Origin: Candidatus Methanoperedens sp. BLZ2
GTDB taxonomy: Archaea; Halobacteriota; Methanosarcinia; Methanosarcinales; Methanoperedenaceae
Length of the DNA stretch: 64,000 bases
Reading direction: 5' to 3'
NCBI RefSeq assembly: GCF_002487355.1
Contig: NZ_NTMG01000066.1
Coordinates: 1-64,000 of the forward strand
Each line of letters opens with the position of its first letter. The first letter of the stretch is position 1. A model generated the notes under the pieces. It did not search any database, was not told the origin of the DNA, and was given only the letters and a program-made list of their open reading frames with translations. Shown here piece after piece: positions 41,558 through 49,512 of the stretch. Position numbers and translations under genes: made by a program.

Positions 41558-42598
41558 ATGAAGCTTTTCGTCCCATCCCCAGGACATATCGACAGTCTCA
41601 AGGAATTATTGACCCGGAAGGAGAAGATATACTCTATTTTCATGGCAGGTTCCCCTGATTATATTGGCACGGGAAGGAGCAATCTTGCCTCCCCCCAGCT
41701 TGAGGAAATAAAAGAACAGACTGAGTACGCTCATAAAAACGGGGTTAAGATGGAACTTGTGCTGAATTCAAGCTGCATGGGAGGGCGCCAGCTTACGCCT
41801 GAAGGATACAGGACAAACCACTGGTATGTTGAAAAACTTGTGGATATCGGGATCGATTCCATTGTTGTTGCGGATCCTTATCTTGTTGAGACCATTTCAA
41901 GGGATTTTGATGTGGATGTTGTAGTATCAGTGCTTGCTTTTGTGGATTCCCCGCAAAAGGCCGAGTTCTTCGAGGACCTTGGCGCAAAATCAATAGTGAT
42001 TGATTCAAATGTAAACAGGCATTTCGATGTTCTTCATGCAATCAGGGATTCTGTGGATTGCGAATTAAAGCTCCTTGTCAATGAAGGATGCCTTTACCGC
42101 TGCCCATTCAGATATGCGCATTTTAACTTCTTTTCTCATGCTTTCGGGCCTGAACCAAGACCCAATGTGCTTGATGATTATTATTACTTAAAATGCCTTG
42201 AATTAAGGATTGAAAATCCCGAACTGATCATAAAATCCCCATGGATAAGACCTGAGGATATCAAGCTCTACAGAGATATCACCGATGTGTATAAGATCGG
42301 GGGCAGGACGCATTTTGTGGACTGGATCCTGAATTGTGTGAATGCATACTATAATGAAAGTTATGACGGGAATCTTATGGACATTCTGGATTGTCCCAAG
42401 GATTTGAAAGACCTGTATAATATTCCAAATAAAAGCCTGGATGGTATCCTGGAGAAACAGTGGACTAACTGCAAAAAAGTTTGCAACAAATGCGGTTATT
42501 GCAGGACACTTACAAAGAAGGTCACGCAGGTTTATTCAAATGGGGGAACAGAACACCAGATGTGTCTGCCGTGGGATACGATAGCGGTGAAAACATGA
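41558..42598 (+). CDS. U32-family peptidase-like protein
   Basis: The 346-aa protein has the U32 pattern: KLFVPSPGHIDSL opening, a TIM-barrel-like body with VVADPYLVE and VVVSVLAFVDSPQKAEFFEDLGA, and NEGCLYRCPFRYAHF near residues 180-195. A C-terminal Cys cluster (CKKVCNKCGYC, about 307-317) adds four cysteines, so Fe-S or zinc binding is likely. U32 relatives such as UbiU/UbiV and the tRNA/rRNA hydroxylases bind 4Fe-4S clusters, and peptidase activity is rarely proven. The gene follows AGAGGGAA at a good distance and overlaps the next gene by 4 bases (ATGA). Confidence 0.85.
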   Translation: MKLFVPSPGHIDSLKELLTRKEKIYSIFMAGSPDYIGTGRSNLASPQLEEIKEQTEYAHKNGVKMELVLNSSCMGGRQLTPEGYRTNHWYVEKLVDIGIDSIVVADPYLVETISRDFDVDVVVSVLAFVDSPQKAEFFEDLGAKSIVIDSNVNRHFDVLHAIRDSVDCELKLLVNEGCLYRCPFRYAHFNFFSHAFGPEPRPNVLDDYYYLKCLELRIENPELIIKSPWIRPEDIKLYRDITDVYKIGGRTHFVDWILNCVNAYYNESYDGNLMDILDCPKDLKDLYNIPNKSLDGILEKQWTNCKKVCNKCGYCRTLTKKVTQVYSNGGTEHQMCLPWDTIAVKT

Positions 42599-42978
42599 TT
42601 TTAGAAGAAATTTTGAAAAACAGGGCAGGTTTTGAAGAAAAGTTAAGAAAACTGATAGGCAGGCCAGTACTTTTAATAGAGCTTGATATGTTCGCCCTGC
42701 CCTGCGGATGTTCAGGTATTACAGCAAATATGAGAGGGCTTGAATTTGATGACCTGGAGGTTTTTGAGCAGCAAGTCCTGCCATTGGTCAAAGAAATGGC
42801 CGAAAACCTTGGAGTCAAGCCAACAGTGACATTTGCGCGTCTTGTGCCTGGAAGCTCCATCGTTGCATCGCTTAACTGGCGTACGCTATGCCCACGATGC
42901 TATCCGGAATTTGCAAGAGGCGCGGGGAAAATGCCAAGACCGGATCTGTATATGCTGGTGTTTGAAAGACGAAAGTAA
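42595..42978 (+). CDS. Cys-containing protein coupled to the U32 gene (127 aa)
   Basis: The start overlaps the U32 stop (ATGA). The protein contains LPCGCSGI (CxC) near residue 35 and TLCPRCYPEF (CxxC) near residue 101, with alpha/beta content between. It may bind a metal. I do not recognise the family. Translational coupling with the U32-like gene suggests a shared pathway, perhaps RNA or cofactor modification, but this is only inference. Confidence 0.7.
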   Translation: MILEEILKNRAGFEEKLRKLIGRPVLLIELDMFALPCGCSGITANMRGLEFDDLEVFEQQVLPLVKEMAENLGVKPTVTFARLVPGSSIVASLNWRTLCPRCYPEFARGAGKMPRPDLYMLVFERRK

Positions 42979-42980
42979 TT

Positions 42981-43673
42981 TTAAATTCTTTTTGTAAACC
43001 CATCAATATTACCTATAAATTCCGAAATTGAATTGGCAATCGATATTTTTTTCATATTATCGAGTGGATTAGTACCAATCGTGCCATTCAAATCTATGAA
43101 CTCTTTTTTACAGCTATCGTATATGTTTTTAATGATTTTTATATGATTATTATCGTTTGAATAAATCCTTTCTAATGTCATTATAATTGATGAACCGATT
43201 TCAAGGAAAGACTGAAATGACATATTAAACTCTTGTTTATCACCAACCATGATATTCTCTCTAATTTCTTGCAATTTTTCCAATTGTTCACTGAATGGAG
43301 AAATAGATATTGGTATCGCTTTTGGCAAGAAATATTTGTTTAAAATATTAGATATCCAAGTGCCAATACATGTACCTTCTGTAGTGTGCTGAAATATAAC
43401 CAACAGAGTGATTAAAACTCCTATTCCCAAAAGAATTTTATGAAGCCATGATAAGGAGCTGGGTAATGAATCTGTCAATAAAAATATGAAAATGTATTCA
43501 GCTGAGATTGTAAAGGAGAATATACCGAAGATTTGAGTGCTCAAGACTAAAAAATTCTTATTACCCCTCTCAGACCATTGAACATATAAAATTACTACTG
43601 CAAAAAGAAAGGGGATGACATAGTATGGATTGAAGAAAAAAAGCTGATTGAAATAATCAGAAAAGTTCACCAT
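42981..43673 (-). CDS. Membrane protein of unknown function (230 aa), third gene of an operon
   Basis: The protein has about three or four hydrophobic segments in the first half (YYVIPFLFAVVILYVQW; FSFTISAEYIFIFLL; ILLGIGVLITLLVIF) and a soluble, mostly helical C-terminal half (about 130-230) with many charged residues. I do not recognise it. It overlaps the upstream glycine-zipper gene by 7 bases, which makes co-expression likely. Confidence 0.65.
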   Translation of the reverse strand: MVNFSDYFNQLFFFNPYYVIPFLFAVVILYVQWSERGNKNFLVLSTQIFGIFSFTISAEYIFIFLLTDSLPSSLSWLHKILLGIGVLITLLVIFQHTTEGTCIGTWISNILNKYFLPKAIPISISPFSEQLEKLQEIRENIMVGDKQEFNMSFQSFLEIGSSIIMTLERIYSNDNNHIKIIKNIYDSCKKEFIDLNGTIGTNPLDNMKKISIANSISEFIGNIDGFTKRI

Positions 43674-44002
43674 GAGCTATTGAACCTCTCAACGGCTTTT
43701 CTATCCAGTTCATCTGTGTTAGAGCCAGCTTTCGATCCGATAAGACCACCAATCACTGCTCCAATTGGCCCTGCAACCAGTGCTCCAAGTGCTCCTAAAA
43801 CTATAGCGCCACTTACTGCACCACCTACATTAGTCTCAGCAAAAACTTCATTCCGGGTATAAAATGCATCCCTTCCATAAACGGAACATCCTATTTGTTG
43901 GCATCGTAAAACAAATTGGAATGGCAGTTCTCCTCTAAGTTGGGCTGGGCTATTAATATATATTTTATTTCTGCAATATTGACATTGCACATACAGCCTC
44001 AT
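43667..44002 (-). CDS. Zinc-ribbon-like and glycine-zipper membrane protein (111 aa)
   Basis: The N-terminus has a CQYC motif (residues 7-10) and a second pair of cysteines at about 34 and 39 (RCQQIGC), possibly a zinc site. The C-terminal half is a glycine-zipper stretch (GGAVSGAIVLGALGALVAGP, then IGAVIGGLIG) that should insert into membranes or promote helix association. This combination is known in small archaeal and bacterial proteins of unknown function. The start overlaps the upstream gene by 4 bases. Confidence 0.72.
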   Translation of the reverse strand: MRLYVQCQYCRNKIYINSPAQLRGELPFQFVLRCQQIGCSVYGRDAFYTRNEVFAETNVGGAVSGAIVLGALGALVAGPIGAVIGGLIGSKAGSNTDELDRKAVERFNSSW

Positions 44003-44316
44003 TTTATCTCCAAGGCATACTTTGTCAGTAGGTTTGTTATTGTATCAAACATTGTCTTAACATTTTCCTCGCTTTTACCCCAATCAAAGATCTGAAAATT
44101 TGGATTTGAGGTTACTTTTACTTTAGTATAGTTTGAATCAGAAGAAATTACGATCTCTATAGTTTCCCCCCACGATACAAAAGTAATAGGTGTAGATGCA
44201 TTTATTTTATCTTTTGATTCTTCTATTATTTTCCATTCAAGCTCTTTAAAGGCTTTCTTGATAGCGTCATATATTATTGGTTGTGGAAATTGAAATAATT
44301 GATTTGCTGAAGCCAT
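43999..44316 (-). CDS. Uncharacterised small protein (105 aa), first gene of the operon
   Basis: The protein is soluble and alpha/beta: LFQFPQPIIYDAIKKAFKEL, then a strand KIIEESKDKINASTP, FVSWGETIEIVIS and a final helix ENVKTMFDTITNLL. It resembles a widespread family of small conserved proteins often found with glycine-zipper proteins; I give no name. The gene heads a three-gene operon on the minus strand, with overlaps of 4 and 7 bases linking the members. Confidence 0.7.
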   Translation of the reverse strand: MASANQLFQFPQPIIYDAIKKAFKELEWKIIEESKDKINASTPITFVSWGETIEIVISSDSNYTKVKVTSNPNFQIFDWGKSEENVKTMFDTITNLLTKYALEIK

Positions 44317-44475
44317 GATTATAGAGTAATTTATGCAATATTTTTTATCATTATATAACTTTTAATTATGTACTGGTCAAATAAATACTTATTTGGATGA
44401 AGTTATTGTTTTATCCCTTTTACTGTATGCATATAAATGTAAACTATATCAACAAATCTACCATAGTAACATTAA

Positions 44476-44681
44476 TGACAATGAGTGTTCACTTGCGAAA
44501 AGTGAATGAAAAACAATACAGGCTTTTGAAAAGTGCCGTTGCAAAAAAAAGATGTCATCTTGAGCAGTGCATTATCATTGCCGATGGAAAATTATTGGGG
44601 GCTGAGGACTGTCTGGAAAATGCATGGGCTCTTGCATCTCCTTATGAGACTGCATTGGTGACAAGAATTTCAAAAAAATAA
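44476..44681 (+). CDS. Small conserved-looking protein (68 aa)
   Basis: This 68-aa frame (MTMSVHLRKVNEKQYRLLKS...) has a basic first half with two cysteines (KRCHLEQCIII) and a C-terminal part rich in Ala, Leu and acidic residues. I do not recognise it. The frame is open further upstream, but that part is AT-rich and unlike coding sequence. No good ribosome binding site is visible. Treat it as a possible gene. Confidence 0.45.
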
Positions 44682-44782
44682 TGCATGCAAAAATATTTGT
44701 TAGTTCAATGTGAATACCAGCAAGAAGAAGTCTAAAAAATGATCAAAAACTATATGAAAAATATATAATAAGTGATATAATT

Positions 44783-45343
44783 ATGGAGCTTACACCCCTT
44801 TTAACAACATTTGGCCTTATTGCTCTTGCCGAGCTTGGCGATAAAACCCAGCTTACAGTGATCGCATTATCTGCAAGATATGACAGGAAGAAAGTCTTTT
44901 CAGGCGTCGTACTTGCCTTTATTCTCGTAACCGGGCTGGGCGTTCTTGTCGGGGAAGGACTATTGCGATTGATCCCGGAAAATATTATCAAGATAATAGC
45001 CGGCCTCATGTTCATTATTTTTGGGATAATGATGCTAAGATCGAAAGAAGATTGCGAAGAAGACAATAATTCGCCGGTAATCAATCCGTTTATTTCAACG
45101 TTTAGCATGATAGCTCTTGCTGAAATGGGGGATAAAACCCAGCTTTCTGCTATCACACTTTCAGCAAAATATAATTCGCCATATCTTGTTTTTACAGGCG
45201 CGGTTCTTGCCCTTGCGGCAATAAGCCTTCTGGGGATACTTGCTGGCAAAAAACTATGTGAAATCGTGCCGCTATCAAAAATAAAGCTGGGCGCAGGCGC
45301 GTTGTTTATCCTGTTCGGGATATTGTTTATAGCAGGATTTTAG
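44783..45343 (+). CDS. GDT1/TMEM165 (UPF0016) family cation transporter
   Basis: The 186-aa protein has six membrane helices in two halves, each with the family signature E-x-G-D-K-T: ALAELGDKTQLTVIAL near residue 14 and ALAEMGDKTQLSAITL near residue 113. Proteins of this family move manganese or calcium, usually as exchangers, and protect against metal excess. The acidic signature residues in both halves are intact. An acidic linker (EDCEEDNN) separates the halves. The gene stands alone between a small ORF and the LUD gene. Confidence 0.93.
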   Translation: MELTPLLTTFGLIALAELGDKTQLTVIALSARYDRKKVFSGVVLAFILVTGLGVLVGEGLLRLIPENIIKIIAGLMFIIFGIMMLRSKEDCEEDNNSPVINPFISTFSMIALAEMGDKTQLSAITLSAKYNSPYLVFTGAVLALAAISLLGILAGKKLCEIVPLSKIKLGAGALFILFGILFIAGF

Positions 45344-45366
45344 GTAAAAAAGAAATAAAAGCGGAC

Positions 45367-45981
45367 TTAGAAACCCAGCTTTTCATTTACGAAAATAAGA
45401 TTAATTTTCCTGTTCTTGTTTATTTCCCTCTCAAAGATCAGGTATTTCCCGAGTGTGGTGCCCGTACTACCGATGCTTTTCATTCTCTTATCTTCGAGGG
45501 GAAAGCAATATTCACGAATACGGTTGAATCCTTCTTCCAATGTTGGTACAATTTTTTGCGTTCCCACGATCCATATAACATTATCCGAGGAGTAAGAATA
45601 GGATGGGATCGAGCTCCCTGTCGCATTCACGATAAGAACCTCCCCTGTTTCCACAACAGCATGAACACTTCCAAGGAAGTATTCAGATATGACACTTTTC
45701 TTGCGCAGTTCCATTTGTTTGCCAGGATCTTTTTCCGAAAGGATCTGTCCTTTCAGGTTTTTCCAGGGGTGTTTCCCGGATTTAAGAAGATCAGTAAAAC
45801 CGATTTCGTTAAGTGTTGTTGAGCTGCCGGTCATTACCTCTTTTCCCGGTGGTATAAGAGCATTGATTTTCGTAAGTGCTTCTTCTTTAGTGTTTACCAG
45901 CTCGGCATTGACATTGCGTGTTTTCAAGGCTTCCATTGTTCTTTTAACTACGTCTTTTGAGGCTAATGTTTCATATTTCAT
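45367..45981 (-). CDS. LUD-domain protein (LutC/LldG-like)
   Basis: The start MKYETLASKDVVKR (204 aa) follows GGGGGAC; a longer frame upstream begins inside the promoter. Motifs of the LUD group are ALIPPGKEVMTGSSTTLNEIGF and VVETGEVLIVNATGSSIP, with the P-loop-like GTQKIVPT and REYCFPLEDKR. LutC/LldG proteins belong to lactate-utilisation complexes, but stand-alone archaeal LUD proteins have no assigned reaction. The gene is divergent from mch, with the tandem operator in between, so the two may be co-regulated. Confidence 0.88.
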   Translation of the reverse strand: MKYETLASKDVVKRTMEALKTRNVNAELVNTKEEALTKINALIPPGKEVMTGSSTTLNEIGFTDLLKSGKHPWKNLKGQILSEKDPGKQMELRKKSVISEYFLGSVHAVVETGEVLIVNATGSSIPSYSYSSDNVIWIVGTQKIVPTLEEGFNRIREYCFPLEDKRMKSIGSTGTTLGKYLIFEREINKNRKINLIFVNEKLGF

Positions 45982-46008
45982 AGATGTCCCCCATATAAAT
46001 AAGATATT

Positions 46009-46064
46009 CAATCTATATAAATAGATAATCCTGTTCATGTCCAATCTATATAAACAGATAATCC
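46009..46064. promoter_or_regulatory. Tandem palindromic operator/TATA elements between LUD and mch
   Basis: Two nearly identical 23-base copies (46009-46031 and 46042-46064) read CAATCTATATAAA, then T or C, then AGATAATCC. The first contains a perfect ATCTAT/ATAGAT dyad around ATAA; the second has one substitution in the arm. Repeat-to-repeat distance is 33 bases, about three turns of DNA, so a protein could bind both on the same face. TATATAAA within each copy is also a plausible TATA box. The element lies 28-83 bases upstream of the LUD start and 116-171 upstream of mch. Confidence 0.62.
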
Positions 46065-46179
46065 AAAGAGACCAATGTGAACAATCGTTATCAATAATTG
46101 CCTGTAAAAATAATAATTCAAAAACCTTATAAACTTGTTTTTCCTACTAACTAGGTGTACTATTAGGCGGTGAATTATT

Positions 46180-47130
46180 TTGTTAAGTGTCAATGAAAAA
46201 GCAATGGAAATTGCAGAAGAAATGATGGATTGGTCCGAGGAGTTAAAAATCAAAGCCATGGAACTGAAAAATGGCGGCAAAGTGATAGATTGCGGAATAA
46301 ACGTACCCGGGGGGTATGAAGCCGGTCTTTTGTTTACTGAAATCTGTATGGGGGGATTTGGAGGTTGTTCGGTATCAGTACATAAAATAAGTGATATACC
46401 GCTTGCGTTCATAGATGTTACAACGGATCATCCTGCGATTTCATGCCTCGGAGCGCAAAAAGCAGGGTGGAGGATAAGTGTGGATAAATATTTCGCCATG
46501 GGTTCAGGCCCTGCAAGAGCTCTTGCGTTAAAACCTAAAAAAACCTATGAGCGGATAAAATATGAAGATGATTACGAGTATGCAGTTATCGCTCTTGAAT
46601 CAAACCAGCTTCCTGATGAAAAGGTAATTGACACAATAGCAGAGGCATGCCATGTTGACTCTGAGAATGTGATCGCACTCGTTGCTCCCACAGCCAGCAT
46701 TGTTGGTTCGGTACAGGTTTCAGGACGCGTTGTTGAGACAGCTATATTCAAGCTTAATGAACTGGGATATGATACCACAAAAATAATAAGCGGCACAGGA
46801 TGCGCACCTATTGCGCCAGTCGTCAAGGATGATCTTATGGCCATGGGAAGCACCAATGACAGCGTGATATATTATGGTTCTGTATTTCTGACTGTCAGGG
46901 GATTTGAAGAGGAGAAATTCAAAATGGTGCCGTCCAGTACATCAAAGGATTACGGTAAACCATTCTACAAGACTTTCAAGGATGCAGGATATGACTTCTT
47001 TAAGATCGATGCAAATGTGTTCGCTCCTGCTGAAATTACGGTAAATGACCTGGAAACGGGTAAGACATACCATGCAGGCCACCTGAATAGTGAAGTTATT
47101 CTGGAATCTTACGGCATAAGCGGGATATAG
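46180..47130 (+). CDS. mch: Methenyltetrahydromethanopterin cyclohydrolase
   Basis: The 316-aa protein is a full-length Mch. It catalyses the reversible hydrolysis of N5,N10-methenyl-tetrahydromethanopterin to N5-formyl-H4MPT in the C1 pathway of methanogenesis or, reversed, anaerobic methane oxidation. Diagnostic segments include [37 protein letters not shown], and [10 protein letters not shown] near residue 205. The start is TTG, preceded by GGTGA at six bases; no ATG fits the N-terminus. The gene is alone on the plus strand and diverges from the LUD gene, sharing the tandem operator region. It is the strongest marker of lineage in the window. Confidence 0.97.
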   Translation: MLSVNEKAMEIAEEMMDWSEELKIKAMELKNGGKVIDCGINVPGGYEAGLLFTEICMGGFGGCSVSVHKISDIPLAFIDVTTDHPAISCLGAQKAGWRISVDKYFAMGSGPARALALKPKKTYERIKYEDDYEYAVIALESNQLPDEKVIDTIAEACHVDSENVIALVAPTASIVGSVQVSGRVVETAIFKLNELGYDTTKIISGTGCAPIAPVVKDDLMAMGSTNDSVIYYGSVFLTVRGFEEEKFKMVPSSTSKDYGKPFYKTFKDAGYDFFKIDANVFAPAEITVNDLETGKTYHAGHLNSEVILESYGISGI

Positions 47131-47189
47131 AAATAGAATGCAGGCAGCATGAATGATCCTGCCCGGACTGCAAAATTTATTCCTATAAG

Positions 47190-47597
47190 CTATAACATAT
47201 CAGATAACAGATTTTTCTCAGGTATATCCCTTACTTTTTCTTCGAGTTCTTTTAATTCAAAAAAGGCAATAATTTTTGCGCAAATTTTTTTCCGGGTATA
47301 CATCAGCTGGCCCCCTTTTTTAAGGAATGAACTATATACTTCATCAAACTGTGCTTTTTCCTCATCATTAAGCTCGATAGAAGATAATTTCCCGGATAAA
47401 TGATTGATCACGATCATCAAATTTATCTCTCTCACCCTTTTTAGCTTTGCTTTTTCCTCCTCGTTCTCTATATAGACACTTCTTTTTAGTTCTGGCGACC
47501 AGCCAACGAGTTTTCGTTTGAACTCGATAAAAGTGACAGGAACAAATTCCCCTTCCCGGGGTTTGGAAAATTGTTTTATTAAATGATATTCGTCCAT
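47190..47597 (-). CDS. Uncharacterised soluble protein (135 aa)
   Basis: The protein is helical and charged. The first part (KPREGEFVPVTFIEFKRKLVGW) has short strands; residues 45-135 are helical and rich in Lys and Glu (EEEKAKLKRVREINLM; LNDEEKAQFDEVYSSFLKK). I do not recognise it. Its start directly follows, with no gap, the stop of the deoxyribosyltransferase-like gene, so the two are probably co-translated. Confidence 0.65.
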   Translation of the reverse strand: MDEYHLIKQFSKPREGEFVPVTFIEFKRKLVGWSPELKRSVYIENEEEKAKLKRVREINLMIVINHLSGKLSSIELNDEEKAQFDEVYSSFLKKGGQLMYTRKKICAKIIAFFELKELEEKVRDIPEKNLLSDML

Positions 47598-48008
47598 TTA
47601 TCTGAATCTCGATTTCAAATGATTTAATAACTCCGGAACACTCATGCAAATAACCACAGACCGTTCTATCATCAGATTCACAGTTCCCTCAATACCCAGC
47701 GTCCTGAAATCCGTCCTGAGGCCAAGAACGGGCTTGGCTTTCGCGAACGCAAAACCTATTTCCCATGCAGTTCCCGAATCAACATCAGCTCCATCTATAA
47801 CTGCAATGATTATGTCCGAATTCTCAATCCCCTTCAGGTTCTTACTGAAAATTATTTTCTGCCGGTCTAACATGTCTTTTACATTGTTGGAATCCTCTTG
47901 CGGCAGGAATACAGTAAAGCCGGCGCTTATTAACTCATCCCTGAGTTTGCGGTTAAAATCACACTCAGCCTCTGAAAAAAGCGGCGCTGCAAGATAAACG
48001 GTTTTCAT
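47598..48008 (-). CDS. Nucleoside 2-deoxyribosyltransferase family protein
   Basis: The 136-aa protein has the family fold: VYLAAPLFSEAECDFNRKLRDEL, the central GFTVFLPQED, and DSGTAWEIGFAFAKAKPVLGLRTD near residue 75, whose Glu corresponds to the catalytic residue in studied members. The family includes enzymes that transfer deoxyribose between bases and enzymes that hydrolyse nucleotides such as the DNPH1/RCL group; which of the two applies here is not known. It probably acts in nucleotide salvage or clean-up. Confidence 0.85.
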   Translation of the reverse strand: MKTVYLAAPLFSEAECDFNRKLRDELISAGFTVFLPQEDSNNVKDMLDRQKIIFSKNLKGIENSDIIIAVIDGADVDSGTAWEIGFAFAKAKPVLGLRTDFRTLGIEGTVNLMIERSVVICMSVPELLNHLKSRFR

Positions 48009-48044
48009 AATATATACACCACTTGTTAGTTAAATAAGATTTGT

Positions 48045-48145
48045 GAACCACTCCGGGCTAAAGCCACGGAGCGTCCCGCTGCATCGACCCTCTATTGAGT
48101 AGTCCTTGACGGGCGTTAATTCCGGTAGTTCCTACCGTACTTGGT
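48045..48145 (-). ncRNA. IS200/IS605-type right end with omega-RNA-like sequence
   Basis: Directly downstream of the eroded tnpB, the minus strand reads TACGGTAGGAACTACCG, CGCCCGTCAAGG, then GGGTCGATGCAGCGGGACG and a terminal hairpin (CTCCG-TGGCT with AGCC-CGGAG, one bulged A). This order, ending in a subterminal hairpin before TGGTTCAC, is how the right ends of archaeal IS605-type elements look, where the 3' end of the tnpB transcript becomes the guide-scaffold (omega) RNA. The sequence is well kept although the protein is degraded. No guide boundary can be set with certainty. Confidence 0.55.
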
Positions 48146-48916
48146 CTATTTTTGATCAATCGTGAAATTCATCAACTGATTCCAGCCAGCATCAGATATT
48201 GATTTGGCAAGATGATGATTCCGAACCATGTTCTTGATCTGCAAATCCTCAATCCTGATTTTTCTATGGGTTTTTGAAACAATGATTCGCTGTTTATTCC
48301 TTTTCCCTGACCCTTTCCTTTTCCGGCTTAACCGCTTCTGTTCCAGTGTCAGTTTTCCTTCCGATTTTCGCAGGAATTTTGGCGGTTCAATCTCTTCCCC
48401 GCTGCTCAGGGTTATCAGTGAAATTAACCCGGCATCAATATCTTTTTTGATCGTACAGGTCTTGATTTTGCCTTCAATTTCTCTATGCTGGATTATCTTG
48501 ATATTCCCTATTTTCGAGAGGTTGAGTTTTCCATCTTCAAGTCCAAAACCTGGGGGATACGTGAAACTGTTGTACCTGTTCCTTCCCTGAAACCGTGGAT
48601 AGCCAAAGCCATTAAACAAATTCTTGAAACTCTTATCGACTCTTTTTATCACATCTTGAAGTACCTGAGAATAGACATCTTTCTGAAATAATGTTTTTGT
48701 GACTGCCAATTCTCTTTTCTGTTCGTAATAGTTAACCCATTCGGGTTTGCCCCACGAAAATACATCAAAATCCTTTTTCAATCTGTTAAGCTCAGCCTGT
48801 CGTTTTCGTTTTTCAAGACAATCGTTATAAAGATGTCTGCAAGTAGCAAGAGTCCTGTTCAATTTAACCTCTTGATTCTTGTTTGGATAGATTCGGAACT
48901 TGCAGGATTTTTTCAT
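48146..48916 (-). pseudogene. Internally deleted TnpB (IS605-type RNA-guided nuclease)
   Basis: The N-terminus is normal for TnpB (KSCKFRIYPNKNQEVKLNRTLATCRHLYNDCL...). Later parts show small in-frame losses: the segment before GYPRFQGRNRYNS (about residue 102), the segment before RuvC-I (KTCTIKKD joined directly to IDAGLISLITLS at 159-161) and the segment between THRKI and IEDLQIKNM (around 220). RuvC-I Asp161 and RuvC-II Glu223 remain, but the protein stops after WNQLMNF at 256, losing the zinc finger and the RuvC-III Asp. It should be inactive as a nuclease. There is no tnpA nearby. The ORF stays open despite several deletions. Confidence 0.82.
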
Positions 48917-49024
48917 TTAGTGATTGCATTCGTTTCATGATAGATATTACTGATGTTAGTAGTGTGAAAGTATTGATATTCTTTTTCCCGGTATCCAATT
49001 CATTTCTCAGTGGTGAAAAACCAC

Positions 49025-49402
49025 CTATTTACTACTTATATCCAATTTTGGTGGATCCATGAGTTTTAACCATTTATATAATAATAAGATGAGGCATATA
49101 AGTATCCCCAGGACTATGATCTCATCGAGAACCTCAGCATTCTTTTCATCCATTATCCCTTCGAATACTTCTTCCAGTTCCACAATGGCACGGATTATGA
49201 AAAGTATCAATGACATAAGGATCAATTTCCAGTTTTCCTTGAGGAATGACTCATTAAGAAAAGCGCGCGCCCTGAGGGTGGCAGGGTCGATCTTCTTCCG
49301 GGCTATATAGATCCTGGCTGCAAGATAAACACCAATAAGCGCGAAAAATATTGTAAGGATCAATACAGGGATCTTTAATGTCAGCATAATCTTCCTCATC
49401 AT
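49025..49402 (-). CDS. Uncharacterised membrane protein (125 aa)
   Basis: The protein has three hydrophobic helices (ILTIFFALIGVYLAARIYIA; LILMSLILFIIRAIV; IIVLGILICLILLLYKWL) and an acidic loop between the last two (ELEEVFEGIMDEKNAEVLDE). I do not recognise it. Alternative start is the second Met, three bases downstream. It is divergent from thiI. Confidence 0.7.
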   Translation of the reverse strand: MMRKIMLTLKIPVLILTIFFALIGVYLAARIYIARKKIDPATLRARAFLNESFLKENWKLILMSLILFIIRAIVELEEVFEGIMDEKNAEVLDEIIVLGILICLILLLYKWLKLMDPPKLDISSK

Positions 49403-49512
49403 GTATATGATGGATGGTATATATACGAAGGTGTGAAATTCGTGTGAAGTTAGTGTGATATTATGAATTCTTATGCGTTAGTCTTAAATCATGCAAGTAC
49501 AATGGTGTCGGC

